Shown here in pieces: positions 36,001 to 45,280 of a DNA stretch of 64,000 nucleotides. The stretch spans positions 596,501 to 660,500 of the forward strand of contig WPIO01000012.1 of NCBI GenBank assembly GCA_009760855.2. The letters are read 5' to 3'. The DNA comes from Cristatella mucedo. Lineage: Eukaryota > Bryozoa > Phylactolaemata > Cristatellidae. The notes under the pieces were generated by a model. That model was not told the origin of the DNA and did not search any database. It worked only from the letters and a program-made list of their open reading frames with translations. The position numbers and the translations under genes were made by a program. Numbering within the stretch: position 1 is the stretch's first letter; each line of letters starts with the position of its first letter.

Positions 36001-38901
36001 GTCCCTATTACCCGCTGTTGTAACATTGCGGCAGCATGTTGAGCAAAATATACAATTTATTTAGATATCGCCCCAAGAGAACTTGATCTCTATTCAGGTC
36101 CTTCACGTGTGCCTCGGGGCTCGAGCCCACGACCTCAGCCAGACTTTGGTCCCCGGAGCGAGCACCTTAACCGCTGGACCAAACCAGCTCGGAGCAGTAA
36201 TTCATCTTCATCTTCCGAAAACCGGTCCGAATTTCTCCTGGATCTACTGTGAGTTTTCTTTTTCAAATTTCTCTCCTCATACTCGATGAGCTGAAACCTA
36301 GTTACAAGTTTTCGGAGCAGGCTGTCACCTGCATGATCCGGTACTTAAATTGTAGTTATGGGCAGCTATTCCGAAAGAGCAAACTTCAGTGTCCGCCTGG
36401 CGCCGTCATTATTGGTTCAGATACCTTAAGAAACTAGTCTTACATACCTCTCTTTATAAATATTTAGGAGTTCTAAGGGACGACCACGTCGCAGCGGCAA
36501 CAGCCGATGAAACTCCAACAAAGTTCCCGTCAGCTGGCTTTGATGTTAGACAACCGAGGCAAGCATTTCGGCTTATTACAATTGATATTTGAAATACATT
36601 TCCTGGGCAGCTGCGTTCCAGTTTGCAAGAACAAAAGCGGAGAAAGGCAGACTTTCCGTCTCTCTCAAAGACACTCATTGGCCGAATGCCTTTCGGGTTG
36701 CTTATTTATTGTGCAAGCACTAATAACGCACTTGGGCATTTGGGATAACATCACTTACTATAGGATCAAGTACAGAGAGGACAGCCCAGATACAATCCCA
36801 ACGGAGGGCATTTCTATGGAAGTACCATGAACGAAAACGGTCTCAAGTATGCCGTGGCGGCTCATGCCTGCACGGCTCCAAGCTCCCGCTGGCATTTTGT
36901 CCACCAATCGCAGCCACCCTGTAGCGGTCTCTGGCACGGCCTTGTCGCCGACTAAGTGCCGACCAGCCGTCAAGCGAAAAAGCACTGTAAAAGCCGCCAG
37001 CGAAGACGTGCCCCTCCCACCCTTGCCCCGCGCCTTTCGGTGGATTTTGCGAGCAGCAGCTCCTCGCGTGCTTCTTTGAAAACATGCGACCTTCGTCCGA
37101 GCCAGTAAGTTATCATCCGCTTCCGTCTACGTCCATTTTTTAGATCTTCAGCAGATCGCGTGGAAGCTGTGGGGGTCACCCTATCTCGGCGAGATACACC
37201 TGGGGTGGCCTCTCTATTTTAATACTTCTGCCGTGGGATTGCCAGGCAAAGCCATAGTATGAGCACGTGCAGTGTTCACACGTTTCAGGCAGAGCAACAA
37301 ACGAGCCTGCTAGTCTCTAGCCCTTAGTAATACCTGGATTCTGCTTCTCTATTGCACGGCTCCGCCTGAGGCTCTTAATTTCAAGCTCCAGATCAGTGTT
37401 AGCTAAGGTCCCCTTTAATTCTCCTGCTTCGGCTTACCGATTTGAAATACCCAATTCTTTGGGCTTTTTCTCAGGCAACTCTTCCATGGACTCCTACTCC
37501 TCTATTGACTCTGGTCGTTGAGCTGCTCCTCATACCAACACCAAAGCCTTGTTCTCTATTGACTCGTCCCGTTTCCCCTGTTGACTCGGGTCTCTTGGCT
37601 GCTCCACTTTCCGATTCAAGGCCTTCGGAGATCTTTGGAGGCCTTCAGTTCCCGCGCTCCCCAAGCTCTCTACCGACAAGCGCGAAGCTGTCTCCTGACT
37701 TGACGGCATTTAAAATGAAGCCGAAAATTCACGTTTTCCCGCAAATTTTGTTCATTCCATACATTTGTTTCTACAAGTGGTTGCGCGTCCTCAAGTTGGT
37801 GAGCTGTCAAGTCACTTTCACTAATCAGTGGAAATGCTTCCTACCGGACCCATCGTAGAGTGACTAGAAAGAAATTTAGCTGTTCTCTCAGGGATCGCTC
37901 AAATCGGAGCTACACAAATGTTTAATTTTTACTTTATGCTATTAAATTACAGCTGGTGCAGCTGTTCATAGCCTGACTAGCTTGCAAGTTCATAGCCTGA
38001 CTAGCTGCAGAGATCTGGAGGCCAGCTTCGAGCTCAGAGGGGAAGGGGCAGCTAGCCTGGATTGTCGCCGACTTTCGTCGTTCTGCCTGCTAATTGCTAC
38101 GATGGTCACAGCAGGCATAAGGCCCTCACCTTTATTAAGCTGTCAGTCCTACATCATCAGCGACAGTGAAGCTTGCAGCTCACTTTCGATTGGCATCGCG
38201 ACATCGCCTGCCTTGACTGCATTCAAAAAGCAACTGAAAACCATTACTCAGCATTTTTTGTCTCACCAGTATGAATTGGCCTTTATGCTGTATTTGCTCA
38301 TGCTGGCTGACACTGCGCATGTTATCACTATGAGTTTTAAAGCACCTGGATGGAGATATATTTCTCTTATAGCGCTATAGAAATAACTTGCTCTTATTGC
38401 TATAACCAATTGACATGCTTCCTTTTCAGCATTCGCAACGTGCCTAAAAAGCAATGAAGTTCTCCGATGGCGCTATATAAATATCTTATTGATATTATTT
38501 TGACTAGAGCCTTGCCTAGGCAAACTGATAGCTGGAGATGGGCGGCTGTCCACAGACGTGGCGACCTCGCCTGCAACATGGCTCATCCGTTACCAACTCT
38601 TACCGCAGCAACAAACGGGTCGATCAACGAACGCGCGCATTACTTCCTTTCAAGCACGTGCAAAATTCTTAACAGAAATCTATTTCAGCGCAACACAAAT
38701 TTCTTACAATAATTAATAAAATGCGAGCTTCCTGGCAGCGGTGGGGGCGAAACAGTCTGCCGCAAGCCAGGCGGACTCAAGAAATAAGTGTCGGATAGGC
38801 CCAGAAGCAAAAGAGGAGAAAGGCACGAAGCTAGAGCCGGCAGAATAAGAACACATATATACCTTGGTGTACTTGACCTCTGGATTTCTTATCGACGGCA
38901 T
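13709..38901 (-). CDS. Aldehyde dehydrogenase, ALDH1-type, tandem copy A (14 coding exons, 493 aa)
   Basis: Exons 5' to 3': 38863-38901, 33019-33123, 32720-32860, 32067-32193, 30549-30610, 28974-29102, 26968-27081, 26741-26843, 23266-23450, 18794-18961, 18315-18472, 18079-18153, 17006-17045 and 13709-13744 (TAG). All introns are GT-AG and the frame never breaks. The protein oxidises aldehydes to acids with NAD(P)+. It starts [13 protein letters not shown] with no mitochondrial presequence, so it is cytosolic ALDH1-like rather than ALDH2. Key residues: Asn160 (IIPWNYP), Lys183 (KPAEQTPL), GSTEVG 236-241, general base Glu259 (MELGGKSP), nucleophile Cys293 ([10 protein letters not shown], in exon 9), EEIFGP at 390-395, and NCYGIV at 446-451. 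The 34-residue Glu-Cys spacing matches human ALDH1/2 (268/302). The introns hold many retroposons. Exons 2-3 and 7-8 are almost identical to copy B; the rest have diverged. Confidence 0.95.
14678..14775 (-). mobile_element. LINE 3' tail with (AAT)n
   Basis: About 12 AAT units (14681-14716) are followed by a decayed match to the antisense LINE 3' end, ending CTTTCTAGGCACTTTT. Confidence 0.7.
16092..16190 (+). repeat. TACATTA-family repeat, 3' part
   Basis: It contains GAGTGCGCTATACAAAACTC and ends ATACATTACATTACA. Other copies are near 22.6, 31.3 and 62.9 kb. Confidence 0.7.
17240..18010. repeat. CA/TG-rich microsatellite arrays
   Basis: (CA)n runs at about 17483-17515, 17817-17835, 17855-17935 and 17968-18005 are joined by imperfect CACGCA/CATACA sequence. 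The long His/Thr- or Cys/Val-rich frames here are artefacts of the repeat. It lies in ALDH copy A intron 12, just before exon 12. Confidence 0.9.
17519..17615 (-). mobile_element. LINE 3' tail fragment
   Basis: AATAATAACAATAACAGTAATAA precedes TAGCGCCCTCAGAGAACTGA, the antisense 3' end of the local LINE. It is embedded in the CA-rich region. Confidence 0.75.
19460..20275 (+). mobile_element. CR1/L2-like LINE, 5'-truncated, decayed
   Basis: Similarity to the intact copy runs from the ...FLKLN region after the RT core, through [10 protein letters not shown] and the [14 protein letters not shown] segment, to the 3' end AGAGATTGAGTTCTCTTAGG and an ATT-rich tail. Frameshifts, stops and an internal deletion break it. 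It lies antisense in ALDH copy A intron 9. Confidence 0.85.
20280..22170. other. ALDH copy A intron 9, unannotated part
   Basis: Only short overlapping frames with no recognised domain. No repeat family was identified by eye. Confidence 0.5.
22172..22332 (-). mobile_element. SINE-1 copy, antisense
   Basis: Minus-strand order: GCCCACCCGGTGTAAAGTGC, then GTCGTGGGTTCGAGTCCTGT (B box), CCCACTGCAAGCAGTGGTG, and AGGCTGTTTAAT at the 3' end. It lies in ALDH copy A intron 9. Confidence 0.7.
22587..22840 (-). repeat. TACATTA-family repeat, antisense
   Basis: Reading the minus strand, the right part matches 62770-63000: TTCAGTGGTCCTGAGCTGC, CTCTTTGTTGCATGAGACGA, TGAGTGCGCTATACAAAACT, then GGAGATACATTCCATTCCAT. 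Confidence 0.75.
23266..23450 (-). CDS. ALDH copy A exon 9 (catalytic cysteine)
   Basis: This exon encodes [20 protein letters not shown] and continues to DEKTQQGPQ. The Cys in GQTC is the nucleophile. The copy B equivalent at 51458-51642 differs at nine residues, several beside the active site (HVGMM versus HDAMM, QTCS versus QSCC). Confidence 0.95.
24311..24470 (-). mobile_element. SINE-1 copy, antisense (inverted partner of the copy at 24733)
   Basis: Its reverse complement contains GACCTCGGTCCCGAGGTCG, GGGTTCGATTCCTGTGGTGG and the GGAGGCTGTTTAAGCAGCTA end. By eye it is roughly 95% identical to the forward copy 260 bases downstream. Confidence 0.8.
24733..24906 (+). mobile_element. SINE-1 copy, near full length
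   Basis: GTGAGCCGTGATGGCACACT at the start, A box TGGCACACTAGG, B box GGTTCGATTCC, and AGGCTGTTTAATCAGCTAGG at the end. It forms an inverted pair with the copy at 24311-24470 in ALDH copy A intron 8. Confidence 0.85.
25105..25145 (-). mobile_element. Short LINE 3' end fragment
   Basis: TATAGCGCCCTAAGAGAACT matches the antisense LINE 3' end. A forward LINE fragment follows at once. Confidence 0.55.
25146..26305 (+). mobile_element. CR1/L2-like LINE, 5'-truncated, decayed
   Basis: It runs from the RT region around GVPQGSVLG (here decayed, [20 protein letters not shown]) through a broken YADD region ([12 protein letters not shown]), FLKLND, and the SRLDF region, to AGAGATTCAGTTCTCTGACG and an ATT-repeat tail. 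Multiple frameshifts make it inactive. It is antisense to ALDH copy A, in intron 8. Confidence 0.88.
26308..26402 (-). mobile_element. SINE-2 head, antisense
   Basis: The minus strand reads CTGGTTTGGCCCAGTGGTTA, then GGTTCTAGGCTCGAGCCCTG. It directly follows the ATT tail of the LINE, so it may have inserted into that tail. Confidence 0.6.
26682..27140. repeat. Near-identical tract shared with ALDH copy B (exons 7-8 and flanks)
   Basis: It matches 55527-55985 through exon 8, intron 7, exon 7 and part of intron 6, with only scattered differences (for example AATGG/AACGG, and a 3-base AAG insertion in copy B). Exons on either side have clearly diverged. This is a candidate gene-conversion tract. 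Confidence 0.85.
26741..26843 (-). CDS. ALDH copy A exon 8 (catalytic glutamate)
   Basis: It encodes [20 protein letters not shown] then [14 protein letters not shown]. The Glu in MELGGKSP is the general base. The copy B exon (55585-55687) differs only at AIA/AVA. Confidence 0.95.
27141..28800. other. ALDH copy A intron 6, unannotated part
   Basis: The stretch 27600-28180 starts TGTTGGGCTGGG-like near 27767 and has LTR-like composition, but I could not find matching ends or a target-site duplication. TGTGCAC-type short direct repeats lie at 28432-28460. Confidence 0.4.
29103..30548. other. ALDH copy A intron 5
   Basis: Contains CATATGATACGT/CATATGATACGC, a 12-base direct repeat that is partly palindromic (about 29316-29340). 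No other recognised element. Confidence 0.5.
31240..31400 (-). repeat. TACATTA-family repeat, antisense
   Basis: Reverse of the 3' half of the family: TAATGTAATGTAAAGTATCT, then a CACAAAGCCACAAAGAC region and CAACAGACTTCATCTCA. It is diverged, in ALDH copy A intron 4. Confidence 0.65.
32675..34000. repeat. Near-identical 1.3 kb tract shared with ALDH copy B (exons 2-3)
   Basis: It matches 60912-62228 from just downstream of exon 3, across intron 2 and exon 2, and about 0.9 kb into intron 1. About the first 560 bases look identical by eye; later parts have rare substitutions. Both copies share the same LINE scrap inside. The surrounding exons 1 and 4 differ at 3 and 6 residues. Confidence 0.9.
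33283..33600 (+). mobile_element. LINE C-terminal/3' scrap inside the shared tract
   Basis: [20 protein letters not shown] resembles the C-terminal [20 protein letters not shown] of the LINE protein. The same scrap is present at 61517-61835 in copy B. Confidence 0.65.
33975..34065 (-). pseudogene. Relic of a duplicated ALDH exon 2
   Basis: GACTCGTTGATGGTGAAGA and TGGCAAAGACAGGGTCGTCG then CAATGCACGCATTGCG align with the 5' edge of exon 2 and its upstream intron (33100-33160: AACTCGTTGTTGATGAACAG, CTGCAAAGACGGGATCGTCG, then AATGTACGCATTGC). The acceptor is damaged and the frame is altered. It lies in intron 1, right at the end of the shared 1.3 kb tract. Confidence 0.6.
34066..36044. other. 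ALDH copy A intron 1, unannotated part
   Basis: A 99-codon plus-strand frame at 34801-35100 starts [21 protein letters not shown] recognise no family and there is no supporting context. The remainder is AT-rich with no recognised element. Confidence 0.4.
36045..36205 (-). mobile_element. SINE-2 copy with LINE-like tail, best preserved
   Basis: The minus strand reads CTGGTTTGGTCCAGCGGTTA (A-box part), GGTCGTGGGCTCGAGCCCCG (B-box part), then ATAGAGATCAAGTTCTCTTG and GGGCGATATCTAAATAAAT. The last part is the 3' end of the CR1/L2-like LINE. Confidence 0.8.
36206..37440. other. ALDH copy A intron 1, GC-variable part
   Basis: A GC-richer patch lies at 36850-37190. It contains ACATGCGACCTTCGTCCGAG and resembles, weakly, ACATGCGTCCTTCGCAGCCC at about 63860. 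No gene was recognised. Confidence 0.35.
37600..37925 (+). mobile_element. LINE 3' scrap, decayed
   Basis: [18 protein letters not shown] resembles the LINE C-terminus. It is followed by AGAAAGAAATTTAGCTGTTC TCTCAGG, a decayed 3' end. Confidence 0.55.
38090..38490 (+). mobile_element. LINE 3' scrap, decayed
   Basis: [20 protein letters not shown] matches the LINE C-terminus. It is followed by AAAAAGCAATGAAGTTCTCC and GATGGCGCTATATAAATATC, the family 3' end. Confidence 0.7.
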
Positions 38902-39465
38902 GGTTAGGTTAGCAAAAGCCGGAAGCCGTACGAGCGACGGTCGCGTAAAGCAGGCGGTGGGCGTGGCTTTGATCCCAGAACTCCGTGAGCGAATATCCGG
39001 AGAATCGGCCGCCTGATGAGGCGTGGCATCTCCAAATGCGGGCCCCACCAGTAGCTGCAATGGGTGCCTCTCGCCGCTTCTTTAAAGGGACGATTTGGTT
39101 AACAATGTCCCCATGCAAGTTATGCATGCGTGCTACTCAAATATTCATGCGTGCTACTCAAATATGCATGCCCGCTAGTCCTCGCCATCAGCGCTTCATG
39201 TCTTAAGGGAATTGCTTCGAGTGGCAGCACTATCTGAAGTTGACGAGCCGCTCCGGCAGGCCCCTCTGTTTCGGAGTGAGTTGGCGACCTGTAAGAGGCG
39301 AAGCTAGGGGGCGGCACGGGTGTCAGCTTCCGCCCCTGGCCTGGTAGGTGGGAACGGAGTCTGACACTCAGTCGGGCAGCGAGGCAGCTGGCCCCTTGGT
39401 GCTTGGCCAGGCAGCACGACACCCTCGGCGGCTGGAGGGACGCCCCAGACCCCCCCCTTTAATGC
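38902..39465 (-). promoter_or_regulatory. Probable 5' leader and promoter region of ALDH copy A
   Basis: GC-rich sequence directly upstream of the start codon at 38899-38901. It includes two copies of ATGCGTGCTACTCAAATAT (39125-39165), a 20-base tandem repeat. No clear TATA box. The role is inferred from position. Confidence 0.4.
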
Positions 39466-39562
39466 GGCCTCGGCCATAAGTTATCGCACATTCTGTTTCT
39501 AGCCATTACAGTTCTGAAACCGCGAATAATGAGTGTCAGCCATTATCTGACTAATTAAGCTC
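39466..39562. repeat. Block shared with 10285-10390
   Basis: See 10285-10390: the same ordered segments CGGCCTCGGCCAT, TTATCGC, TACAGTTCTGAAACCGCGAA and TAAT. Confidence 0.45.
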
Positions 39563-40056
39563 ATCGCCGCTATACCACCTCCTTCCAAACAAAGGCCGCC
39601 CACGGCCGTAGTAACAAAGAAATCTCACATCCAACTATGTGAGGTGTCAATGTTCGGTTGACCACCTCGTTGGGCTCTTGCTACCGAGGACTTTTCAGAC
39701 GCTTCTCTTGAAGTTGTCTCTGTAGTTCTCTTGTCTGTATCCCCCTTGTCAATAGCCGTCCCACCAGCGAGCTGGAGCTCGAAGCGCCTCCTGAAACCTT
39801 GACTTTTCATATTTTCAGGCTGTCTTGGTCACTTGGCTGAAGACAGATGAGCGCCTTTAGCCGCTATGCTATCTTAATAGATACTTAACTATCTCAAACT
39901 GGAACGAGATTATTACACGCAACACAGGGAGGAACAAACATCCCTACAACGTAGCAGCGGACGAGTAATTGTAACTTCGACTTATCGTGCTCAGTACTTG
40001 CAATGCCTCAGCAATCCAGTCTTGTCGGCCTTAATTTTAGATATGCAGCCTGTGAT

Positions 40057-40215
40057 GTATAATAATATAATAATAATAATACATTTGATATATCGCTCTC
40101 AGAGAACTCGATCTCTTTCTTGGCACTTTACATTTACTGCAAAGGAAGCACGATCAAATGGTTAGCGGTATGATAGACAAAGTACAATATTCACTTGTCA
40201 ACAGCATACACCCAC
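40057..40215 (-). mobile_element. LINE 3' end, antisense
   Basis: ATAATAATAATAC precedes TATCGCTCTCAGAGAACTCG and ATCTCTTTCTTGGCACTTTA, the antisense 3' end, in the gap between the ALDH copies. Confidence 0.8.
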
Positions 40216-40549
40216 GGGCAGACTTTCGAAAGGCATTGTAAATTTAAGTTACTTACAGCAAATCTGAACATTCAGCAATCGTAGCATTCGGTAACCGCAA
40301 GAAGCTCACCAACATGTGCACGAAAACGACATTGATCGACACAGCATCGCATCCGTCAAATTTTAAAGTAGACAGCATAATCACATGAGAAGTCACATAG
40401 GCATCATGACGCAAAAGGGAAGAAAATTTCTTGAGTTGACAAAAATACGAAGAGTAGCCGTAGTCCAGACGTAAAAATCACGGGATAGACCAGCAGTCGT
40501 TGGGAGCGTAAAGCAGTGGCACTCGAGGCATATCCATGTCACTGCCTGC

Positions 40550-41290
40550 CTTGCACTTCAACCCAGAAACGAGGGTCCTTATCTGGCACGTAAAGAGGGT
40601 TGGAAACTGTCGAATTACTCATAGTGCAGATACCGTCAGCAGTAGGCCCGCGGTGAAGGGAAACAGCTTTCCAGCATCGTAGCGACAGTCGATAACCTCA
40701 GCAGCTCCAACAATAGCAGTCTCGGAGCAAGTTACAAAAGTCACATGTCCCACAGTATTTATCGTCGGCTCAGGAAGAACTGCTACATACATTGCAATTC
40801 ATATCCTCAGTCGAGGCTAAGGTACCAGACACCTTCGCGCTATCAGCAGCTATTTCTATGCTCGCGTCTAAAATCAAAGTCTCTGGCTTTCCAAGCCCTA
40901 TATCGGGGTTCCCGACTTTAACACACGAAGCTTCAACTATGGCCTGCAGCTGTGCCACATTGGTAACGAACCTTATCGACCTTGACGCCTATATTAAGAG
41001 TAGTACATTTGAGCACGCCACCATTATTTTTCGCACTCAAGCCTCAACCTCTTAGCAGCCTCAATATTACTGACAGCAGACTCCTGGCTAGCCGCGACAT
41101 TTACGGAAGATTGTTCGAACTCTTTCGCCAGATACTTTAATGCCCCTCTGCCATCAAAGCGTCCATACTTTCTTTGAAACACATCTACATCCTACTCGAT
41201 TCTTCGCAGCAGCCATAATGCCTCTTCAGCTTGCTCTAGCACCACTCGCTACTCAGCATCTCGCAATCCCTTGAACTCAAAGGAAATCTT
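40550..41290 (-). other. Possible decayed transposon coding region
   Basis: The minus strand has broken open frames including KYLAKEFEQSSVNVAASQES and MNCNVCSSSS followed by a Cys-rich part. Such coiled-coil plus Cys-rich composition occurs in LINE first ORFs, and a LINE 3' end lies downstream on the same strand. I cannot confirm this. Confidence 0.25.
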
Positions 41291-41294
41291 TTGG

Positions 41295-41680
41295 TGATCA
41301 AGCCTTTAGTTCATATGCACCGAAAGTCAAAAACTCACTTCCTGCTACTTTCACTGCCTGCAATAACCTTGCATCCTATAAGTCTCGGCTAAAGACCTAT
41401 TCCGGCCAGCTTTTCCTTCCACAGAGCAAACTTGTTTGTTCGTTTGTTTCTGTTCCCGCGTGCCTTGCATGCATACCTACCCATTATTCAGTGTACGTTT
41501 CAAGCCAGAGATCCTACTAACCGGTGGCTGTAATTGTCTTCACATTTGCTTTAGCCTAAGCTAGATACTGGTTTGCGTTTGCTTGCTCGATACCATGCAT
41601 GTGACTAACAGTTCGGGATTGATTCTCTTTCAGCGAGTTGTATAGCGCTCGGATAGAGATTAGGTTCTTCGAGGGCGTGT
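41295..41680 (+). mobile_element. LINE 3' scrap, decayed
   Basis: CAAGCCTTTAGTTCATATGC matches the GDRAFSSYA codons. The sequence runs to TATAGCGCTCGGATAGAGAT, an altered 3' end. Confidence 0.6.
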
Positions 41681-42319
41681 GAGGGAACATGACTCCGAAG
41701 CCATCGAGCACTGGACGGAGACCCAACGAGGGCTCAGAGCTGCCTCAGCAGCCGCAGGCTCACGATTGGTGGAAGGGCAGAAGATGACTCGGTGGATGAC
41801 ACTCTTGCCCAAACCCATGCATTGGTGAATCTATGGAGACATCCATCTACAACAGACTGCTGCCAGCTGTCGAGCGGGTTCGGAACGAACAATGGCTCGA
41901 CAAAGCGAAAACAACGCATGCATGGAATATAAAGGTTGCCGAAGAGCACAAGGGTAGGGGGGCTCGATCCCTCGACGCCGGCAGCCGTCTTGAGTGCGTA
42001 CGCAGGGCTTGGCCGGCGTGGTGTGGAGAGTAACGCGCTTGGTGTTGAAGCCATCAGGCTTGTTGCTCGGTCGCGATACCCAGCCAGACGACAGGTCGTG
42101 CTGAGAGCTTTCACGGGGCGCCATACTAACGACGTATTAGAAATATTATTATTATATCCACCCGCTGCTGTTTTTCTAGTCCTACGTCGTGGTTTCCTGA
42201 GAGCTTCATCATCTCTAATCCATTCCGACTCAGTGCTGCTATTCTATCATCGACTTGCTAGTCGACTTTACTTGAGATGTATTAGTAACCGCGTGGGTCA
42301 CTGGCTATTGATCTCACGG

Positions 42320-42415
42320 ACTTTATATAATATGTGAGGTGCCTAGAAAGAGACTAATTCTGTTAGGGTTCTAGGCAAATATACAATAACAATTATTATT
42401 ACCTACTATTATTGT
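42320..42415 (+). mobile_element. LINE 3' tail fragment
   Basis: GTGCCTAGAAAGAGACTAAT and TCTGTTAGGGTTC, then an ATT-rich tail. Confidence 0.65.
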
Positions 42416-42759
42416 GATATTCCAAACTAGGCTTGTGCTCGACTGTCATATCACACCCACACACCCACACGCGCGAACACGCAAGCATTGTAGCCCTCAA
42501 TCTCCTGCCACCATCCTAGATTGCTACTTCAATGCTTCTGACTGGCAACCTCACGTCCCATTTTTCGTGGTGAAATAAAGGCTATTGGCTCGACTGCTTC
42601 GTAAGATAAAGGCCGTTGGCTTTCGCATTTCGAAAGTCGCCCAGGTTTAACAATAATGATAATAATACATTTGCATTTCAGACAACTTAGTATTTGTATT
42701 TTGCATTTAATTCTACCTCAATGGGAGACTCTGGAGTATTGACGTGAATAGAAAAAGAT

Positions 42760-42925
42760 CATCAGAAGAACTACTGAAGTACTGGGTACCACAGGGATCG
42801 GTGGTTGGTCCACTTCTTTTCACAATTTATACTCTGCCTCTCTCTCTTGCCGATTCCTTCCATACAGATGACACATAGCTGTAACTATGCTTTGATCATT
42901 CCCAGCCCTCCAGCATGTCAAATAA
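42760..42925 (+). mobile_element. LINE reverse-transcriptase scrap
   Basis: KYWVPQGSVVGPLLFTIYTL, a match to the [15 protein letters not shown] motif, then a broken AD-T region and the SQPSSMS-like segment. It abuts an antisense LINE at about 42928. Confidence 0.75.
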
Positions 42926-42927
42926 AA

Positions 42928-44275
42928 GATAAATCAGATCTCTTTCTAGGTACTTTACATATGCTGCATATGAACGAAGCATTAATCAAATGGTTAGTCA
43001 TAACGTGCACAGTGTCGACAAGCATAACGTGATCAGGGGGTAACTTGCAGTCAATATATAAATATGGTTAGTGGTAGCATGCACTTTGCCAGCACCCATA
43101 AGCACAAAAATGACAAAGGAAGAGGTCATGTCACGTAGACCCAGCAAATGCATTGAGACAAAGGTGCCTTTCTAGCTTCTTTTTTAAATGTCTTCGGGGA
43201 TATAGTGACGTCAATCGATAGTAAGTTCCAGGCTTTGGGAACAAACGAAATAAAGGCATGGTCTCTGTGAAGGATTTCAGGTTCGTTCGAGGCTTAGCTA
43301 AATTATTTTAGTCAGAAAGCAGGCAGTACACTGCCAAACCTTGTGGTGTAGTATATGATAGGTACGCTGGAGCTAGAGAATGAAGGGACCTGAAAGTGGG
43401 TGACTGAACCTTCAAATCTATAAGCTGCTTGATTGGGAGCCAGTGCAGGTCGGCGAGAAATGGTGTGAATAGGCATCTATAACACTCACGAGCGACAAGC
43501 CTAGTTGCAGAGTTAGACACCAACTGTAAGTGCCTGGTTGCATAGGCCGGGAGACCAGAAAGCAGTGAGTTACAGAAGTCGAGACGGGATTTCACAAATA
43601 CATGGATCAATTTGGATGAGGTATCCCTGTCTAAGCAGGCCCGAATCTTAGCAATGGTGCATACCTGAAAGTAGGCAGACTTGACTGTGGAGCTGATGTG
43701 GTCGTCTTATGAAAGGTCACTTTGGAACAGGACACCTAGATTTCGTGCAGATGCTACTGAAGATATGCTAGCAGATCCGACTTTGAGCATCAAGCTTTCC
43801 AATCTTGTAGTCACACTTGGTTTGCCCATAACTAGTAAGTTGGTTTTATCGTCTTCCGATTTCAGAAAGGTTGATGTCATCCATGCGCTGATGCCAGCAA
43901 TACATGCGGCAAGGGAGTTAAGAGAATTTGACGTGCTGCAGGGATTAATGCATAGGTACAGCTGTGTCATCTGCATAGAAGTGAAAGCCTAGATTGTGCT
44001 TGGCAATTAAATCGGCAAAGGAGTATATATGTGAAAAGTAGTGAACTGAGCACAGAGCGCTGAGGTACCCCGTACTTCAGCGGTTCCTCAGATGATCTTT
44101 GCCCGGTCAAATCAATACTCTGTGGAGCCTCTCGCTGAGATAGGACCTGAACCATTGCAGTGCATTGCCAGTGATACCCAGGCGAGATGAGAGGTGAAGA
44201 GATGAGAGGTTTGAGAGCATAGTAACTGAAGGCACAGTCACCGAGGGTTTTTGAAGTTAGTAAGGGACACAAGCA
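42928..44275 (-). mobile_element. CR1/L2-like LINE, antisense, decayed
   Basis: The minus strand shows [30 protein letters not shown] (decayed YADD region), [37 protein letters not shown] and the 3' end GATCTGATTT-like. Several frameshifts are present. It abuts the forward scrap at 42760-42925 head to tail, suggesting one LINE inserted into another. Confidence 0.85.
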
Positions 44276-44329
44276 ATCTACCAGTCAGAAGAGTGGAGGT
44301 TCGTCAAGAGGTCTGAAGTGAAACTAATT

Positions 44330-44540
44330 CAGATAGGTAGGCCAGAGCAATACAATGGGAGGGACCTAAAGGTGAGTTACACGACCTTGGTCAATGAGCT
44401 GCTGTGGCAGTATCGACGTTTACGAAATTTCCTTGCACGGGCAAGAAAACCTAGGAGAAGTGAGTTACATAAAGTGTAGTCGGGATGTCACGAATGCATG
44501 AACCAGCTTGACTGTAGCGTTCTCTTCCTAGCAAGCCTAA
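44330..44540 (-). mobile_element. LINE scrap, antisense
   Basis: Decayed similarity to the LINE region around the HSLAPAY and RLDFCNSLL codons (for example GAGGGACCTAAAGGTGAGT and GTCGGGATGTCACGAATGCA). Confidence 0.55.
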
Positions 44541-45280
44541 TTTTTTGCAATATTACAATGATAAAAGGCTTGATTGTGGTATATAGAGTGAAATGGTGAG
44601 AAATCTTATGCTTCAGAACGTGTAAGGATGGAATGATGCTCGCGTTCGTCGAACAACTAAAACAAAGATAAGCAAACTGCTGTCAGCTCAAACAATTTCA
44701 AAACACAAAATGGCAAAGCACACCACCAAGCATGTGTATCAGTCAGTTCCACCTGGATGCTGTTAACAGCATTTACACAATTTTCCTAAGCCTGGGTAGC
44801 CAATCACGCAGCTGCCCCTATAATCTTGTGCACAGCCTTATTTCACATAAATAATATGGTGACCAGCTATGTAAAATATACCACAAAAAGAGTGCTGCTG
44901 GCGTGAGCTCCTCCAATTGCCCAATAATTGAAGTACCAAGCAATTGTTGGCCAACAGAACAGTAGAATCAAGCAACTAATAAAGCAAGTCTTGCATGGCA
45001 CGTGCTTCACTAACATCCGAGCAAAAAGACCAAACACCTTAAAAAGAATCAATATTTACTTGTATTATATTTCATCCAAGCATCACAAACGTCACATGAT
45101 GCTGTTAATGCTTATCGGTGCTGAACCAGCAGGCATCCAACAGTGACACTGCTTACCTACATGTTTACAAGCACCATAGTCAGAATTATGTAACATGCGC
45201 TTGTGTTGCAACAGGCATAACATCATGTGCCATTGTTTCTGCTTGCACTACAGGCTAGCACCATGGATCCCCGGTTGATC

